Assembly (NCBI RefSeq): GCF_000699445.3
Contig: NC_067196.1
Coordinates: forward strand, 32,508,616-32,572,615
Direction: 5' to 3'
Length of the DNA stretch: 64,000 bases
Source of the DNA: Schistosoma haematobium
Lineage: Eukaryota; Platyhelminthes; Trematoda; Strigeidida; Schistosomatidae
Shown: in pieces, positions 25,627 through 37,100 of the stretch
Layout: each line of letters starts with the position of its first letter
How positions within the stretch are numbered: position 1 is the stretch's first letter
Program-made: the position numbers and the translations under genes
Notes under the pieces: generated by a model
Databases searched by the model: none
What the model saw: only the letters and a program-made list of their open reading frames with translations
What the model was told of the DNA's origin: nothing

Positions 25627-25661
<35 letters not shown>
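25574..25661. repeat. Compound TAA/TTA microsatellite
   Basis: AAT/TAA repeats on the left followed by a long ATT run on the right, so the two halves are complementary and the tract could fold back on itself. Confidence 0.9.
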
Positions 25662-27785
25662 GGTTGTTCCCTGTGTAGAATTATGATTTTCAGCTATAAA
25701 AAAATGTTTTTAAATTTTATTACATGCTAATCCCTTTAATATGGTTTACTAATGCAAATGTTTTAGTTCATTGCCTTTAGTTAATACATAACAAATGGAT
25801 TAACTAGTCAACTCACAATTAATAATCAAAGTAATTATCACAGTTCCGAAACTATATAAGTTACTTATACATCAATGTAAACTCTCATGACATACTGACT
25901 TTTGTAAAAGATGGTATTACTACAGTGAGAAGTTGCAAACTATTTACATAACACAATATACATAGCCTTTAAACCTCCATTTGCATCTTTCGATGTGTTC
26001 TGCAATTCTAACTGTCGTCTCGTTTGGTCTACAGTTGTTATGCCTACTCTGTGTTTTGATTGTATTGATTTTCTCCTCTCAGTTTTACGACTTTTCATTT
26101 TCGACACCACGTTCTGCTACATACTACTTACAAGCAATCTTATGAGTAAGGTCCACTACAAGATCAACTGGATAATTGCCAAAAGTTAGATAGTATTAGA
26201 CACAATTTATAACATGTTTTAGAAAAATTTCCTTAGGTCACCAAAATAAGTAATTATTTTAATCTTATCCTGACTGTTGTTTTAAACTGTATATAGTAAT
26301 AATGCTTACTTTATACCTAATGCTTGATTATAGTAAGGAAATTCCAGTACAAGATATAACAAGAAGTTTTCGTTTTATATTTATCTGATTTCTGAAAAAA
26401 AATGTATTATTATGACTTTACACAGTGATCGCTACTTAATTCCATCAGCAAACTTTTTCGGAAAAGTCTACCACTAGGATACATTGTGTTTAGTATAATA
26501 TATATATAATTCTAAGGAAAATACCTTCGGATCCTCGAGTTTATACAAGGAGAACGGTAAACAAACCGCTATGGTGTTCTTTCTTAATATTTTCGGTTTG
26601 AAACATCGTGAGGGTTGTAATATTTTTACGAAAGCACATGAACATATTATTTAGTCAATGGACAGAATTATTAGTTGAAATAAATCAAAACTTGTATGTT
26701 TACCGAAGCATCTAGTAAATTTATGGTGTCCACCTTCATTTTTGTTTGTTATTTACCTCGTCCGCTTATGAAATGTTTACTGCACTACATTATATATGAT
26801 TGACTCATAGTTCAAAAGTTTAAGTAACTTCATTTCCAAATTATAAGTCCTAACCACTGTGTTGTCAAGTGGTAAACTCGCCAATCAGAATTTATGATTA
26901 TAACTTTTCTACCCTAAGTCTGTCCTTTCGTCTATAGCTTAGCATCCCTGATCCTTGATATGTTCAAGGCAATCAATTAACCTTAAGCTGATATAAGTTA
27001 CACTCCTGAAGGTCGACTATCCTTAAACCTTCCTCTATCTCTAATCTTGAATACTCAAAGAAGACTGCAACCAAACTTCTACCATCATATATCGATGAGA
27101 CAAACCAGCAAGCCAGTTCAGTCGATGTTCATTCCAAAACATTCGTCAGCCTATATACACGATTATTAGACAGCAAAGCACACTAAATAAGAGATCATAT
27201 TTTCAAAACAATCATGCCCTAATTGGTCGAGATCGAAGTAAACAGTAAGTAAATAGTTAACAATAATTAAAGAATCGTTAAACCTATAACAATAGTCGCT
27301 AAATTCACTAGAAGTTTACAATAAGCAGAATATAGAAATACAGTAATACAGGTATCAATTAATTATAAAATAAAAGTGTAAATAATAATTCAAACAACAA
27401 GAAAAATAAATAGTTATAATCCAAGAAAAATAACACTTTCCAAAAGTTTCAGCTTTTCCGTTATGTTGAATACTTTTGTGTTTCCTTCCTGTTTCGTTTG
27501 TTGTTTCAAACTCAGCCTAAAGTGTGTGAAAATTTGTTGATAATAATGTTACAAATTATAACTCTAAAACTAATTTGATACTTCAAAATATGGTGAAATC
27601 ATTTTATTCAATACAGACTACCTTTAATATTTTATTCCAGTTTATCAAGCGATCAGGTTATATACATTAAAAGAGAACTTATTTCAATTTGTACTTTATA
27701 TACGTACTAAATTACATATATGCTGTAGATATGGTAATTAAATATACAACCGATTAAAAAAAATTAAATAATTAAATGAAATATA

Positions 27786-27929
27786 AATGATTTGAATAAT
27801 TTTTTTCTGGTTAGCGTTTTTTTAATGAGTTAGTTTTCTACGGGATGGAATTGCTAACCCCATGTCCAACCCTCCTCCTTTATCCGGGCTTTGGATTGGC
27901 AGTAGTCCTAGAGGGGCTCCAGGCGGAGT
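27786..27929 (-). mobile_element. Leader-only retroposon derived from RTE 5' end
   Basis: 144 bp made only of the RTE 5' leader (minus strand from ACTCCGCCTGGAG to CAGAAAAAAATTATTCAAAT). It is flanked by TTAAATGAAATATA (27772-27785) and TTAAATGGAATATA (27930-27943), a 14-bp duplication with one difference. No EN or RT sequence and no GTAA tail. It is therefore an independent insertion, not a broken piece of copy 2, which begins 100 bp further on with its own duplication. Confidence 0.75.
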
Positions 27930-28058
27930 TTAAATGGAATATACATTAATATTTATTGTTGCTCATTTAGCAATTCACTGCAATGTTGTTCGTTTTAATA
28001 AATGTGTTGATTGAACACTATTATTATTGTTTAAAGTAGTTAGTACTTACTTACTTAC

Positions 28059-30323
28059 TTACTTACACCTGTTACTCCTCGTGAAGGAGCATAGGTCGCT
28101 CACCAGCATTCTCCATCCAACCCTGTCCTGGGCAATCCTTTCCAACTCCTTCCAGTTGTAATTCATCCTTTTCATATCTGCTTCTATTATCCGACGTAAT
28201 GTGTTCTTTGGCCTTCCTCTTTTTCGCTTCCCTTCAGGATTCCAAGTTAGCGCTTGCCTCGTGATGCAGCTTGACGATTTGCGTAATGTATGTCCTATCC
28301 ATTTCCATCGTCTTTTCCTAATTTCTTCTTCAGCTGGTAGTTGGTTTGTTCTCTCCCACAGAAGGCTATTGCTGATGGTATCCGGCCAATGGATGTTGAG
28401 TATCTTGCGTAGACAGCTATTTATAAATACTTGTACTTTCTTGATTGTGGTTGTTGTAGTTCTCCAAGTTTCAGCTCCATACAGTAGAACTGCCTTGACG
28501 TTCGTATTGAAGATTCTTACTTTGATATTGGTTGAAAGTTGTCTTGAGTTCCATATGTTCTTCAATTGTAGGAATGCGACCCTTGCTTTGCCAATCCTCG
28601 CCTTTACGTCTGCATCTGAACCTCCATGTCTATCGACGATGCTTCCCAGATATGTGAAGGATTCTACATCTTCCAGAGTTTCGCCATCAAGGGTGATTGG
28701 ATTGCTGTTCCCCGCTTTGAATTTGAGGACCTTGGTTTTCCCTTTGTGTATGCTGAGGCCTACTGATGCAGAGACTCCTGCTACATTGGCTGTCTTTATC
28801 TGAATCTGTTCACGTGTACGTGATAGGAGGGCTAGGTCATCTGCGAAGTCCAGATCGTCTAATTGGTTCTGAGCTGTCCATTGTATTCCGAGTTTTCCTT
28901 CAGATGTCGAGGTCTTCATAATCCAGTCGACCACCAGAAGAAAGAGGAAGGGAGAGAGTAAACAGCCTTGTCTGACTCCGGTCCTTACTTGGAATGCATC
29001 TGTCAGCTGTCCTCCATGCACTACTTTGCACTGTAGTCCGTCGTATGAGTTCCGGATAATATTGACAATCTTCTCAGGAACTCCGTAGTGTCGAAGAAGT
29101 TTCCATAATGTCCTCCTATCTACACTGTCGAATGCCTTTTCATAATCAATGAAGTTGATGTATAGTGACGAGTTCCACTCAACTGATTGTTCGACGATGA
29201 TCCGTAGTGTTGCAATTTGGTCTGTGCACGACCGATCCTTTCGGAATCCAGCTTGTTGATCTCGAAGTTGGGCATCTACTGCATCCTTCATCCGGTTCAG
29301 CAACACCCTGTTGAAGACTTTCCCTGGTATTGACAGTAGTGTAATGCCTCTGTAGTTTTCACATTTGCTCAGATCTCCTTTCTTTGGAATCTTGATGAGG
29401 TGTCCTTCTTTCCAGTCCATTGGCACTTGTTCCTCCTCCCAAATCTTTTTGAATAGAGGGTAAAGCATGCTTGTGGTTACTTCGACGTCTGATTTCAGTG
29501 CTTCAGCTGGTATGTTGTCGGGTCCTGCTGCTTTCCCGTTCTTGATTTGTCTGACGGCCATTCTAATTTCTTCCGTCGTTGGTGGGTTGACATCTATAGG
29601 AAGATCTGTGTGTGCTGCTTCGATGTTCGGTGGATTCATTGGAGCCGGCCTATTCAGGAGTTCCTCGAAGTATTCTACCCATCTGTTTCGCTGTTGTTGA
29701 ATTTCAGTGATTGGCTTGCCTTCTTTGTCTTTGACCGGCCTCTCTGGTTTACTGTATTTCCCTGATAGTTTCTTCGTTGTATCGTAGAGCTGTTTCATAT
29801 TTCCTTCTCTAGCAGCTTTTTCTGCCGTCGTTGCTAATTCTTCCACGTATTTCTTCCTGTCGGCTCTAATGCTCCTCTTCACTTGCTTGTTTGCTTCTAT
29901 GTATTCAGCTTGTGCTTGGACTTTCTCTGCTCGTGTTCGGCTGTTGTTAATTGCTGTCTTCTTGTTCTTCCTTTCTTTGATCTTGTCCAGTGTTTCTATA
30001 GAGATCCATTCCTTATGATGGTGTTTCTTTAGGCCCAGAACCTCTTGACACGTTGAAGTCAATGTTTCTTTGATGCCTTTCCAGTTGTCCTCCATGGTAG
30101 TTTCTTCTTCCTTCAGTAGATCTTGAAAGGCTTGGAATCTGTTGTTGAGAGCTATCTTGAATTCATTGAGTTTGTCAGTATCTCGAAGGAAGGCTGTATT
30201 GAACCTTTGTATTGCTGTTTGTCCACTTGTCCAGTTCTTTTTTAGCTTCAGTTTTAAATTGGCTACAACTAGGTGGTGATCTGAAGCTACGTCAGCTCCT
30301 CTCCTGGTTCTCACATCTTCCAT
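28059..30323 (-). pseudogene. RTE reverse transcriptase with end of endonuclease, copy 2
   Basis: 754 codons, beginning inside the endonuclease ([16 protein letters not shown]) just after the frameshift and running through a linker to the RT. RT motifs are intact: [73 protein letters not shown]. The C-terminal blocks end at [19 protein letters not shown] at 30323 is not a natural start. Plus-strand ORFs over it (28201-28803, 29467-29765) are antisense shadows. Confidence 0.93.
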
Positions 30324-31077
30324 TGTCCTTCGGAATTTTTTTGATGCAAATATGGTCTATCTGGTTCTCTGTAGTGTGGTCCGGTGAGATCCATGTAGCC
30401 TTGTGTATACGTTTGTGTGGAAATATTGTGCCTCCTATGACTAATTTGTTGAATGCACACAAATTTGCAAATCTTTCTCCATTTTCGTTCCTCTCTCCCA
30501 GTCCATGTCGTCCCATAATATCTTCATATCCAGTGTTGTCTATTCCGACCTTGGCATTTAGATCTCCCATCAGAATGGTGAGGTCCTTTCTTGAGCATTT
30601 CTCTATGATTGACTGCAGCCGCTCGTAGAATTGATCTTTAATGTCGTCGTTGCTATCATTGGTGGGTGCATAACATTGGATAATATTCATTAAGATCCCC
30701 TCCTTCTTTGTTTTGAATGATGCTTTGATGATTCTGGATCCGTGGGATTCCCATCCTACAAGTGCATTTCGTGCTACTTTGGACAGCATAAGAGCAACTC
30801 CCTGTGTGTGTGGAGCATTTTCCTCTTCGTGACCGGAGTATAGCAGCATCTCTCCCGTAGCTAGCGTTTTCTGTCCAACTTGGGTCCAGTGGGTTTCGCT
30901 GATTCCCAGTACTGCCAAGTTGTATCTCCTCATTTCCGTTGCTATTTGGCTGGTCTTCCCGGTTTCCCACATTGTTCTAACGTTCCATGTACCTATAAAA
31001 ATTTTTGCTCTGGTTGTTAGAAGGGGCATCGGCCTCGTGGCTTCCGAAGGAATTCGGCTTTCACCATGAAGCGTCAT
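30292..31077 (-). pseudogene. RTE APE-type endonuclease N-terminal part, copy 2
   Basis: 261 codons with TWNVRTMW, ISETHWTQVG, MGDLNAKVG and NQIDHICI. The reading frame is lost after [10 protein letters not shown] because of the 2-bp deletion, and the SDHH block continues in the frame of the neighbouring ORF. In MGDLNAKVG a Leu replaces the Phe seen in copy 1. Start near 31077, just after the leader. Confidence 0.92.
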
Positions 31078-31133
31078 AATTCTTCTAAATGAAGACCTTC
31101 TAACTCTCAGGGCAGAGTTAAAATGGTTTGAAT

Positions 31134-31263
31134 TATTTTTTCTGGTAAGCGTTTTTTTAGCGAGTTAGTTTTCTACGGGATGGGGACGCTAACCCCATGC
31201 CCAACCCTCCTCCTTTACCCGGGCTTGGGACCGGCAGTAACTCTAGAAGAGCTACAGGCGGAG
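31134..31263 (-). promoter_or_regulatory. Structured RTE 5' leader, copy 2
   Basis: Same leader as copy 1. Where copy 1 has a GC-rich hairpin arm, this copy has TAGCTCT/AGAGTTA closing a TCT loop, so both strands changed while pairing was kept. This is direct evidence for a conserved RNA or DNA hairpin. The long-range GGTTAGCG pairing has one mismatch here. Confidence 0.6.
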
Positions 31264-31468
31264 TTAAAGTAGTTAGTGCCTTTGATAAATTTCGATAGTG
31301 TGATAAAAAGACGATGATTATCAGAACTATGTGATATATTAGCGCAATACGTTTCAAACAATCTGATCACGTATATACTTGTTAAGAACATTTATAAGAA
31401 TAAAAGGTCAACCAGACTAGAAATGGAGGGTAAGAGGAGGCAAGGATAATAAAGAAATAATGTAGAAA

Positions 31469-31816
31469 TCATGAGTCTATTGAAGTTAGACCACCATCGA
31501 ATACCTGGAAGCACTGCACGGCCGTTTCATCCTAGTATGGGACTCCTCAGCAGTGCGCATCCACGATCCCGCCCCTTGTGAGGCTCAAACCCAGGACCTA
31601 TCAGTCTCGCGCGCTGGCGTTTAACCATCAGACCACTGAGCCGGCATCCAACGGTATTAATGTTTAACTTCAACCAATCCACGAAGTTGCGCCGCCATCA
31701 CCACTGTCTTCAGCGAGCTGATATCTCACAACAGACCTGGCTGAACTCCATTGGTCTCAATTGACTCGTGATTTCAACTATTGAAATTACTAAAATCTCC
31801 ACAAAACCCCTTCCGA
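31469..31816 (-). mobile_element. Sm-alpha-type SINE with 14-bp target duplication
   Basis: Flanked by AAATAATGTAGAAA at 31455-31468 and 31817-31830, which proves retroposition of the unit. On the minus strand it runs from TCGGAAGGGGTTTTGTGG through a leader, tRNA-like boxes (AGTGGTCTGATGGTTAA, GGTTTGAGCCT) and hammerhead (31511-31556) to GACTCATGA. Its first 60 bases are the inverse of the usual SINE 3' end, so the ends form an imperfect inverted repeat. Confidence 0.85.
31511..31556 (-). ncRNA. Hammerhead with cleavage-site C replaced by G
   Basis: Perfect 6-bp stem I (GCACTG/CAGTGC), core CTGAGGA, stem II GTCC/GGAT (one G-U pair), GAAA and stem III ACG/CGT, but the cleavage triplet is GTG instead of GTC. 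Hammerheads require a non-G base there, so this copy should fold but not cut. Confidence 0.8.
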
Positions 31817-31931
31817 AAATAATGTAGAAACAATTTGAAACTTAATCACTCTGGGTAATAAGCTAATATTACCAGGATAGGTTTAAGGTAAGAACAAACT
31901 GTTTTTGAATACATAAAGAGGGTTTGAATAT

Positions 31932-32255
31932 TCATGTGGTTAAGGCTTCAATAAACCTTAGTACACACCCTTTTACACTTTTGTACAACACCACAAAACC
32001 CGAATAAAGATTAATCTCATGACCTGTTTCAATAATGTGTTTCACGACAGAGGATGATGGAATGTTATCATCTACTCTGTTTGGGTCATTTGATTCTATT
32101 TTTTTCTGCAACCATTTAGACACATGTTTGGACACCCTAATTTTGAGATCACGATTGCTCCTTCCTATGTTCTTAACAAGTATATGTGTGATCAGATTGT
32201 TGAAAATGTATTGCGCCAATATATCACATAGTTCTAATAATCTTCGTCTTCTCAT
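31932..32255 (-). mobile_element. Penelope-like GIY-YIG fragment
   Basis: Minus ORF of about 107 codons: GRSNRDLKIRVSKHVSKWLQ, then SSVVKHIIETGHEI and LRFIEAL. These are the second half of the GIY-YIG domain of Penelope-like elements; the YIG motif itself is degraded just upstream. It differs clearly in sequence from the copies at 12197 and 55168, so it comes from another lineage. Confidence 0.75.
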
Positions 32256-32775
32256 TACACTCTCGAAATTATTATTGTTATTATTATTATTATTACTAAA
32301 CAGAAATACAGTAGATTAATAATAATGAAAATATTTAACATATAAACTAAAAATGATAAAATTTTATTTACGAGAGATTGATAAACAACTGTTTTCATTC
32401 TTTCTTTTATGCTTATATAGATTCATATGGGAAAAATCGTGTCATTTTATAAAATATTGATATATTTCTCATTCAAATTCAACATGACATGAAAACTTTT
32501 CGTTTTAAAACTATTTTGTTATTGAATTTAATTGGTAGTGAATCATCAAAACAATATACGATTTGAAACTTTTTTTGACTTAATAAAGGTGTAATTCGTT
32601 TTTAGTGTATCATGTATGAAATTTAATGCTAAATGACAGTTGTTAATAATTTAACAGTACACCTCTAGATTATGTGTATTGGTATAATAGTGAGTTAGAT
32701 TACTTCTTTAGGGTAGTTTGTATTATAAGAAACAGTTTATTGTCGCCTCCAAATATCTAAACCGATGGTGTTTAT

Positions 32776-32912
32776 TTCAATAGTTCAGATCATGAGTCAA
32801 TTAAAGCTAGATCATCATGAAAAACCTGGAAGCACTGGACGGCTGTTTCGTCCTCAGCAATGCGCACTCACGATTTCGTCTCGTGAGATTCGAACCCAAG
32901 ACGCGCACTGCT
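32776..32912 (-). mobile_element. Sm-alpha-type SINE fragment with stem II-less hammerhead
   Basis: Minus-strand fragment from the 3' block to box B (GGTTCGAATCT, lying on the minus strand). Its ribozyme (32832-32863) reads GCATTG, CTGAGGA, CGAAA, CAGCCGTC, CAGTGC: the whole stem II has been deleted precisely between the two AGGA copies. It joins a plus-strand copy at 32913, giving a head-to-head pair. Confidence 0.7.
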
Positions 32913-33245
32913 GGAGATTTTAGTAATTTACTAGTTAAATTCATGAGTTAAGCCGTAACTAATGGAGTTCAACCAGGTCAGTTGTGAGATAGTAACCCAC
33001 TGATGACAATGGTGGTGCAATTTCGTGGATTGGTTGAAATTAGATATCAACCCTTTTGAATGCCAACTCAGTAGTCTTTTGAATAGGCGTTCGCGGGACA
33101 GGATCATGGTCACGCACTGCTGAGGAGTCCCACCATAGGACGAAAAGGCCATCCAGTGCTTCCAGCTTTTCTATGGTGGTCTAGCTTCAATTGGCTCATG
33201 ATCTCAACTATTGAAATTACTCTAATATCGACAAAAACCCCTTCC
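32913..33245 (+). mobile_element. Sm-alpha-type SINE, plus strand
   Basis: Starts with the 5' terminal block (GATTTTAGTAATTTACTAG), continues with the leader (CAGGTCAGTTGTGAGATA), a damaged tRNA-like part, hammerhead (33114-33159) and full 3' end to CCCCTTCCGG. Box B is lost by a deletion around 33090. Confidence 0.75.
33114..33159 (+). ncRNA. Hammerhead ribozyme, stem III weakened
   Basis: GCACTG/CAGTGC stem I is perfect. Core CTGAGGA, stem II GTCC/GGAC and GAAA are intact, and the cleavage triplet reads ATC, allowed by the NUH rule. Stem III reads AAG/CAT, with A opposite A in the middle, so the two-base-loop stem is weakened. Activity is uncertain. Confidence 0.75.
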
Positions 33246-34136
33246 GGTAGTGTTTAATTTAATCCATACAAATAATTCAATTGTTAACACTGGTTTAAAC
33301 AATCATTAATAAACAGATAAACTATAGAACAGTTTTCAATTAAATCGTTCACTTTTAAAGTACAATTGTAATGTATATTTTAATTTTTGAGTTAGAAGTA
33401 ACTGTTTTAAAAAATGTAAATAAACCATCACTAAATGAAGAATCATGTAGAGTACCACATAAAAGCTACTTTTATTCACTGAATACATACATTTTATATG
33501 AGATGGAAAAAAGATAATTATATAGGCTGAAAGTAAACTAATTACTCTTAGACTACAAGTAGAATACAGTTCCATACAAATATTTCTTTACACCTATATG
33601 ATAAGTACAAGAAACAAATTTCTCATTCTTATGAATAAATAATTATTTTTAAACATACCATAATATTACGTCATACGTTTATAGTGAAAGAATATATAAA
33701 TATAATAAATGCAACACATGATGAAACTAATTAAAAATCGTATTGTTCCAATATCGTCATCTGTCTTTGTTTCTTCTGCACATGTTCAATCTTTCCCACC
33801 TTACACTATTTCATCTGGTAAATGTGATCCTGGAGTATATACTGTTTAAACTCTTTTTTTATCAATAAATAGTTGTATTTGTTTTGTTCGTTTCTAATGA
33901 TGTTTTGAAAATAGTTGTGTACACAACACAAAATTATTGATAATTTAACTTTCTATGTGAAGTAGTTCCTTTTTGTTAAAAACTTACTTAAGCTCGACTA
34001 TATTAACAATTATGATGTATTTGTTTTATCTTTTCTTAGTGTATTCTTATATATTTCGTAATAAAATCACTAGATAAGATTCCATCAATACGAACACGTA
34101 CTTTATATCGTTAGTTGAGCGCATTAACACTGTGTA

Positions 34137-34165
34137 AATTATTATTATTATTTATTATTATTAAT
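34137..34165. repeat. (ATT)n microsatellite
   Basis: Short interrupted TTA/ATT run inside the large intron. Confidence 0.85.
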
Positions 34166-37100
34166 GACTTTATTCAATATTATATATTAATACAATATAG
34201 AATTCTCAGTTTGAAACACTGATTCAGTGGTTAGACCATTCGAGATTCCGTCACCAAGTTGAAGAATCAAACTCTACGCTACCTATTTTAGTTTGGAGAC
34301 TAACTTAGCATCACTAGCCCTCATTCTTGCAGTGCAACTCAACGTTAGATACATGGATTTGTAAATAGTTAATAAATTAATGAAAACATGAGCACCAAAC
34401 AACAATCACCTCTGTTATTCCTTAATGATCAATCAGGTTAAATATCTCAGACTTACAAAATTTTAGTGGTAGCCCGATTGGTTTATCGGCAATGTATGTA
34501 ACACCATAAGACTAGAGTTCAAATAACATAGGGAGGGAAACACTACCCATAAGCTTGGAGATATTGGTTATTGACAAGTTTGAAGTAGCATGAAACTTAG
34601 GTTCCATGGCTTTCTGCTGATTATCTACAACCACTTTACATATACAAAAAGGCTCATATCAAGTTTAAAAGTATTATTTAAGTGTTTAGCTATTACCCTC
34701 ATTTTCGTTGGTTGAAACTACCTATAAAATTTTCATAATGACACACTTTTGTTCGGTAGAAAAACGACTAATGCGAATAAATATTTCTTTCAAATCATCC
34801 GCTCTGTTTGTCTATGTACTAAATGTCTGAATGGAATTTTACACCTGACTGAAGTGTTCGTTTGTATATGAGTCGGTTAGATTGGGTATGAATAAAACAT
34901 GTTAAGGGAAACTATCTTTAAACTAGACAACTAAGCATAGACTACTTAAATAAATAACTAGTAATCGACCGTTGACCAGCGATTCATATCAAGATCGTTA
35001 TCCCGCAAAATGTACAGTGAAGCTGTTGTCTATACAGCGATTATCTTTCAGCAGAACTCTGTGATAGCCACACTACATCAGGAATTGGCTGAAGCTCAAA
35101 TTTCTGGTTTAATGGATTCTAGCATAATTAATCAATCAACGGCCTATCTGAGAGTAATCGCTTCATTCTCAAGTGTGGTAATAGAGGAACACTCACAAGA
35201 AGTTACAAAATAGAAAAAATAACCCTTTAATCCTTCTCGAATCTTTTTAATTCATTGATTGATGCCCTCTTCTGAAGGAAACTGTCTTCATAGCGGAAGG
35301 AATTGGTTTTAACTATTTAAAAAACAAATGAATTACTGTGTCATTTATTTTCAACACAGTTTTATTTTCATGTTTGTCCTAATCAAAACAAAAGCTTTCA
35401 TAGTGTTTAACAAAATATAATCACAAACAATCTATCATTTATAGTACCTAATCATTAAGTAGAAACTAATTATCTATTATTAGAAGGCATTTAATCCCGG
35501 AAGAAATAATAAATGAACATTATTTTAGATCATTATTTATTCACTTAGTTACTAAAAGTATTAATTTTATGGCATTTCTATTGGCAATAATTTTCTTGTC
35601 TTTCTCGTAAAAATTTCATGTATCAACATGAAAGAATATAAAAACTGAACTCAGTTCCAATGCCAACAAAAAAAAATGATTTTCAAATAATAATTTATTA
35701 ATTTTCACTAATTCATACACTTCAGTAAATATCATGCATGAACAAGTTCATTAGCGATTCTATTTAAGAAACATAAATCGGACAAAACGGATATACATAT
35801 AGATATAGCCTGACTAGATACTTAATGAGTTCAATGAAAATCTTAAGTTTGTGACTGATTTTCCAAATACAGTAGAATTTTTAGTGATGTGCTAGATTTC
35901 AATAAAAGTATTATCGTTGTATAAAAATCAGGTAATATGGAGATATGTGTAGAAAGATCTAATTTATTAAAAGAAACTGATGAATTCAGTTTTAAACATC
36001 AACATTCAAGAGTTTGAACCTTTCAAAATACATTTATCTGATATTTCAGCTTTGAAGATCGTTTCAAACATTTTTAAGAAGAATACAAAATATGAATCGT
36101 ACTTGTGTGCATAAACCAAATTAAGATATTACATGACTTTATATATCAGTGAAAATCACTAAAATCCACTGATTCGTATTAAAGAAGAGGAACAAATTAA
36201 TGTAAAACAGAATCATTTGAAATAATGACAATCCAATGATAGTTTAATTTACAGACTATCTTCATCTAAATACCCACCGAAAATCAGGGAGGACTTGACA
36301 GTTGTGCTGTTCTAAACTGGTACTGCTAAAAAAACATAACGTTTTACATCGTGGCGATCGCAATACCATTAGATTACTTCTACACCAATTGACATTGGAG
36401 ATGTTAATCACTGATACCAACTCAGTGGTCTGAAGATATCATATGCTTCAGGGGACTAGCGAGGCTTGCTTTCAATGCAATATAGAGTCACGGGTGCACG
36501 CTTTTAAAAGGAATAATTAATAAAATAGGAACAGGCAATGAACTTCATATTAAATTAATGAGGAGTTAAATATCAATATATGTTTCATTCTGACGGATTG
36601 TAAATCATATTGTACTGAAACAATAACTTCATAAATATATCAGAAAAGTTTAAACATTATGAATTCGTAACGAATCTCAAAATGAAACAAAAATATAATC
36701 CTTTCTTCTGATTAATCCCTTTAAGAGTTTACAAAATGCCGAATTTATTTCAGTTAAAACATAGATTTTTTACCATTGAATAGGGTCAATGCTTACTAAA
36801 TGTCTAATAGGTTATGTCTACGACTGGAATGTTAAATCGTTTGTTTATTTCGTTTGTTTATGGGATTATTTTAAGTAGTTTCTGATGTATTCGTGATAAT
36901 ATCTTTTTTTTTCAACATGAGCTAATTATTCTAGATATACAAGAATAGTCATAGAAAGTTTATGAGATATTATTGATTGTTGGTCTTCATAACCACAGCG
37001 TGTTATGTAATAATGACTAGTTACTTTCTGACAATCCAAAACATTGAATGATTGATACTCTAATAAAAAATAGTGGTCTTTAAATTATTATTATTTGGTT

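Larger units (their letters stand above)
28045..31263 (-). mobile_element. RTE-clade non-LTR retrotransposon (SR2-like), near full length, copy 2
   Basis: A 3219-bp minus-strand insertion with an exact 14-bp duplication TTAAAGTAGTTAGT (28031-28044 and 31264-31277). Same layout as copy 1: leader (31134-31263), APE endonuclease, RT, end AACAGGTGTAAG plus GTAA repeats. The only coding break seen is a 2-bp loss in a T run near 30336-30342, which shifts frame between endonuclease and RT. It is the better preserved copy and probably a fairly recent insertion. Confidence 0.93.
31290..32268. repeat. About 100-bp inverted repeat around SINE and Penelope fragment
   Basis: 31290-31391 (plus) and 32167-32268 (minus) are clearly the same sequence, both containing GAACTATGTGATATATT, GCGCAATAC, CAATCTGATCAC and ATATACTTGTTAAGAACAT. 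The right arm overlaps the Penelope-like ORF 31932-32255, so the left arm is probably an inverted piece of the same element. A SINE with its own duplication sits inside. Confidence 0.75.

Noticed and set aside
25574..25661. CRISPR-like or satellite array
   Set aside because: Simple trinucleotide repeat without unique spacers; eukaryotic microsatellite.
27786..27929. Spliced-leader RNA gene
   Set aside because: The sequence does not resemble the schistosome spliced leader as I know it and clearly matches the RTE 5' end.
35010..35213. 67-codon plus-strand ORF in the large intron
   Set aside because: Higher complexity than its surroundings, but no domain, no splice context and no conservation evidence.
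34215..36480. Three weak tRNA-like segments (near 34215, 34468 and 36420)
   Set aside because: Box A/B-like matches only; too degraded to call as SINE copies.
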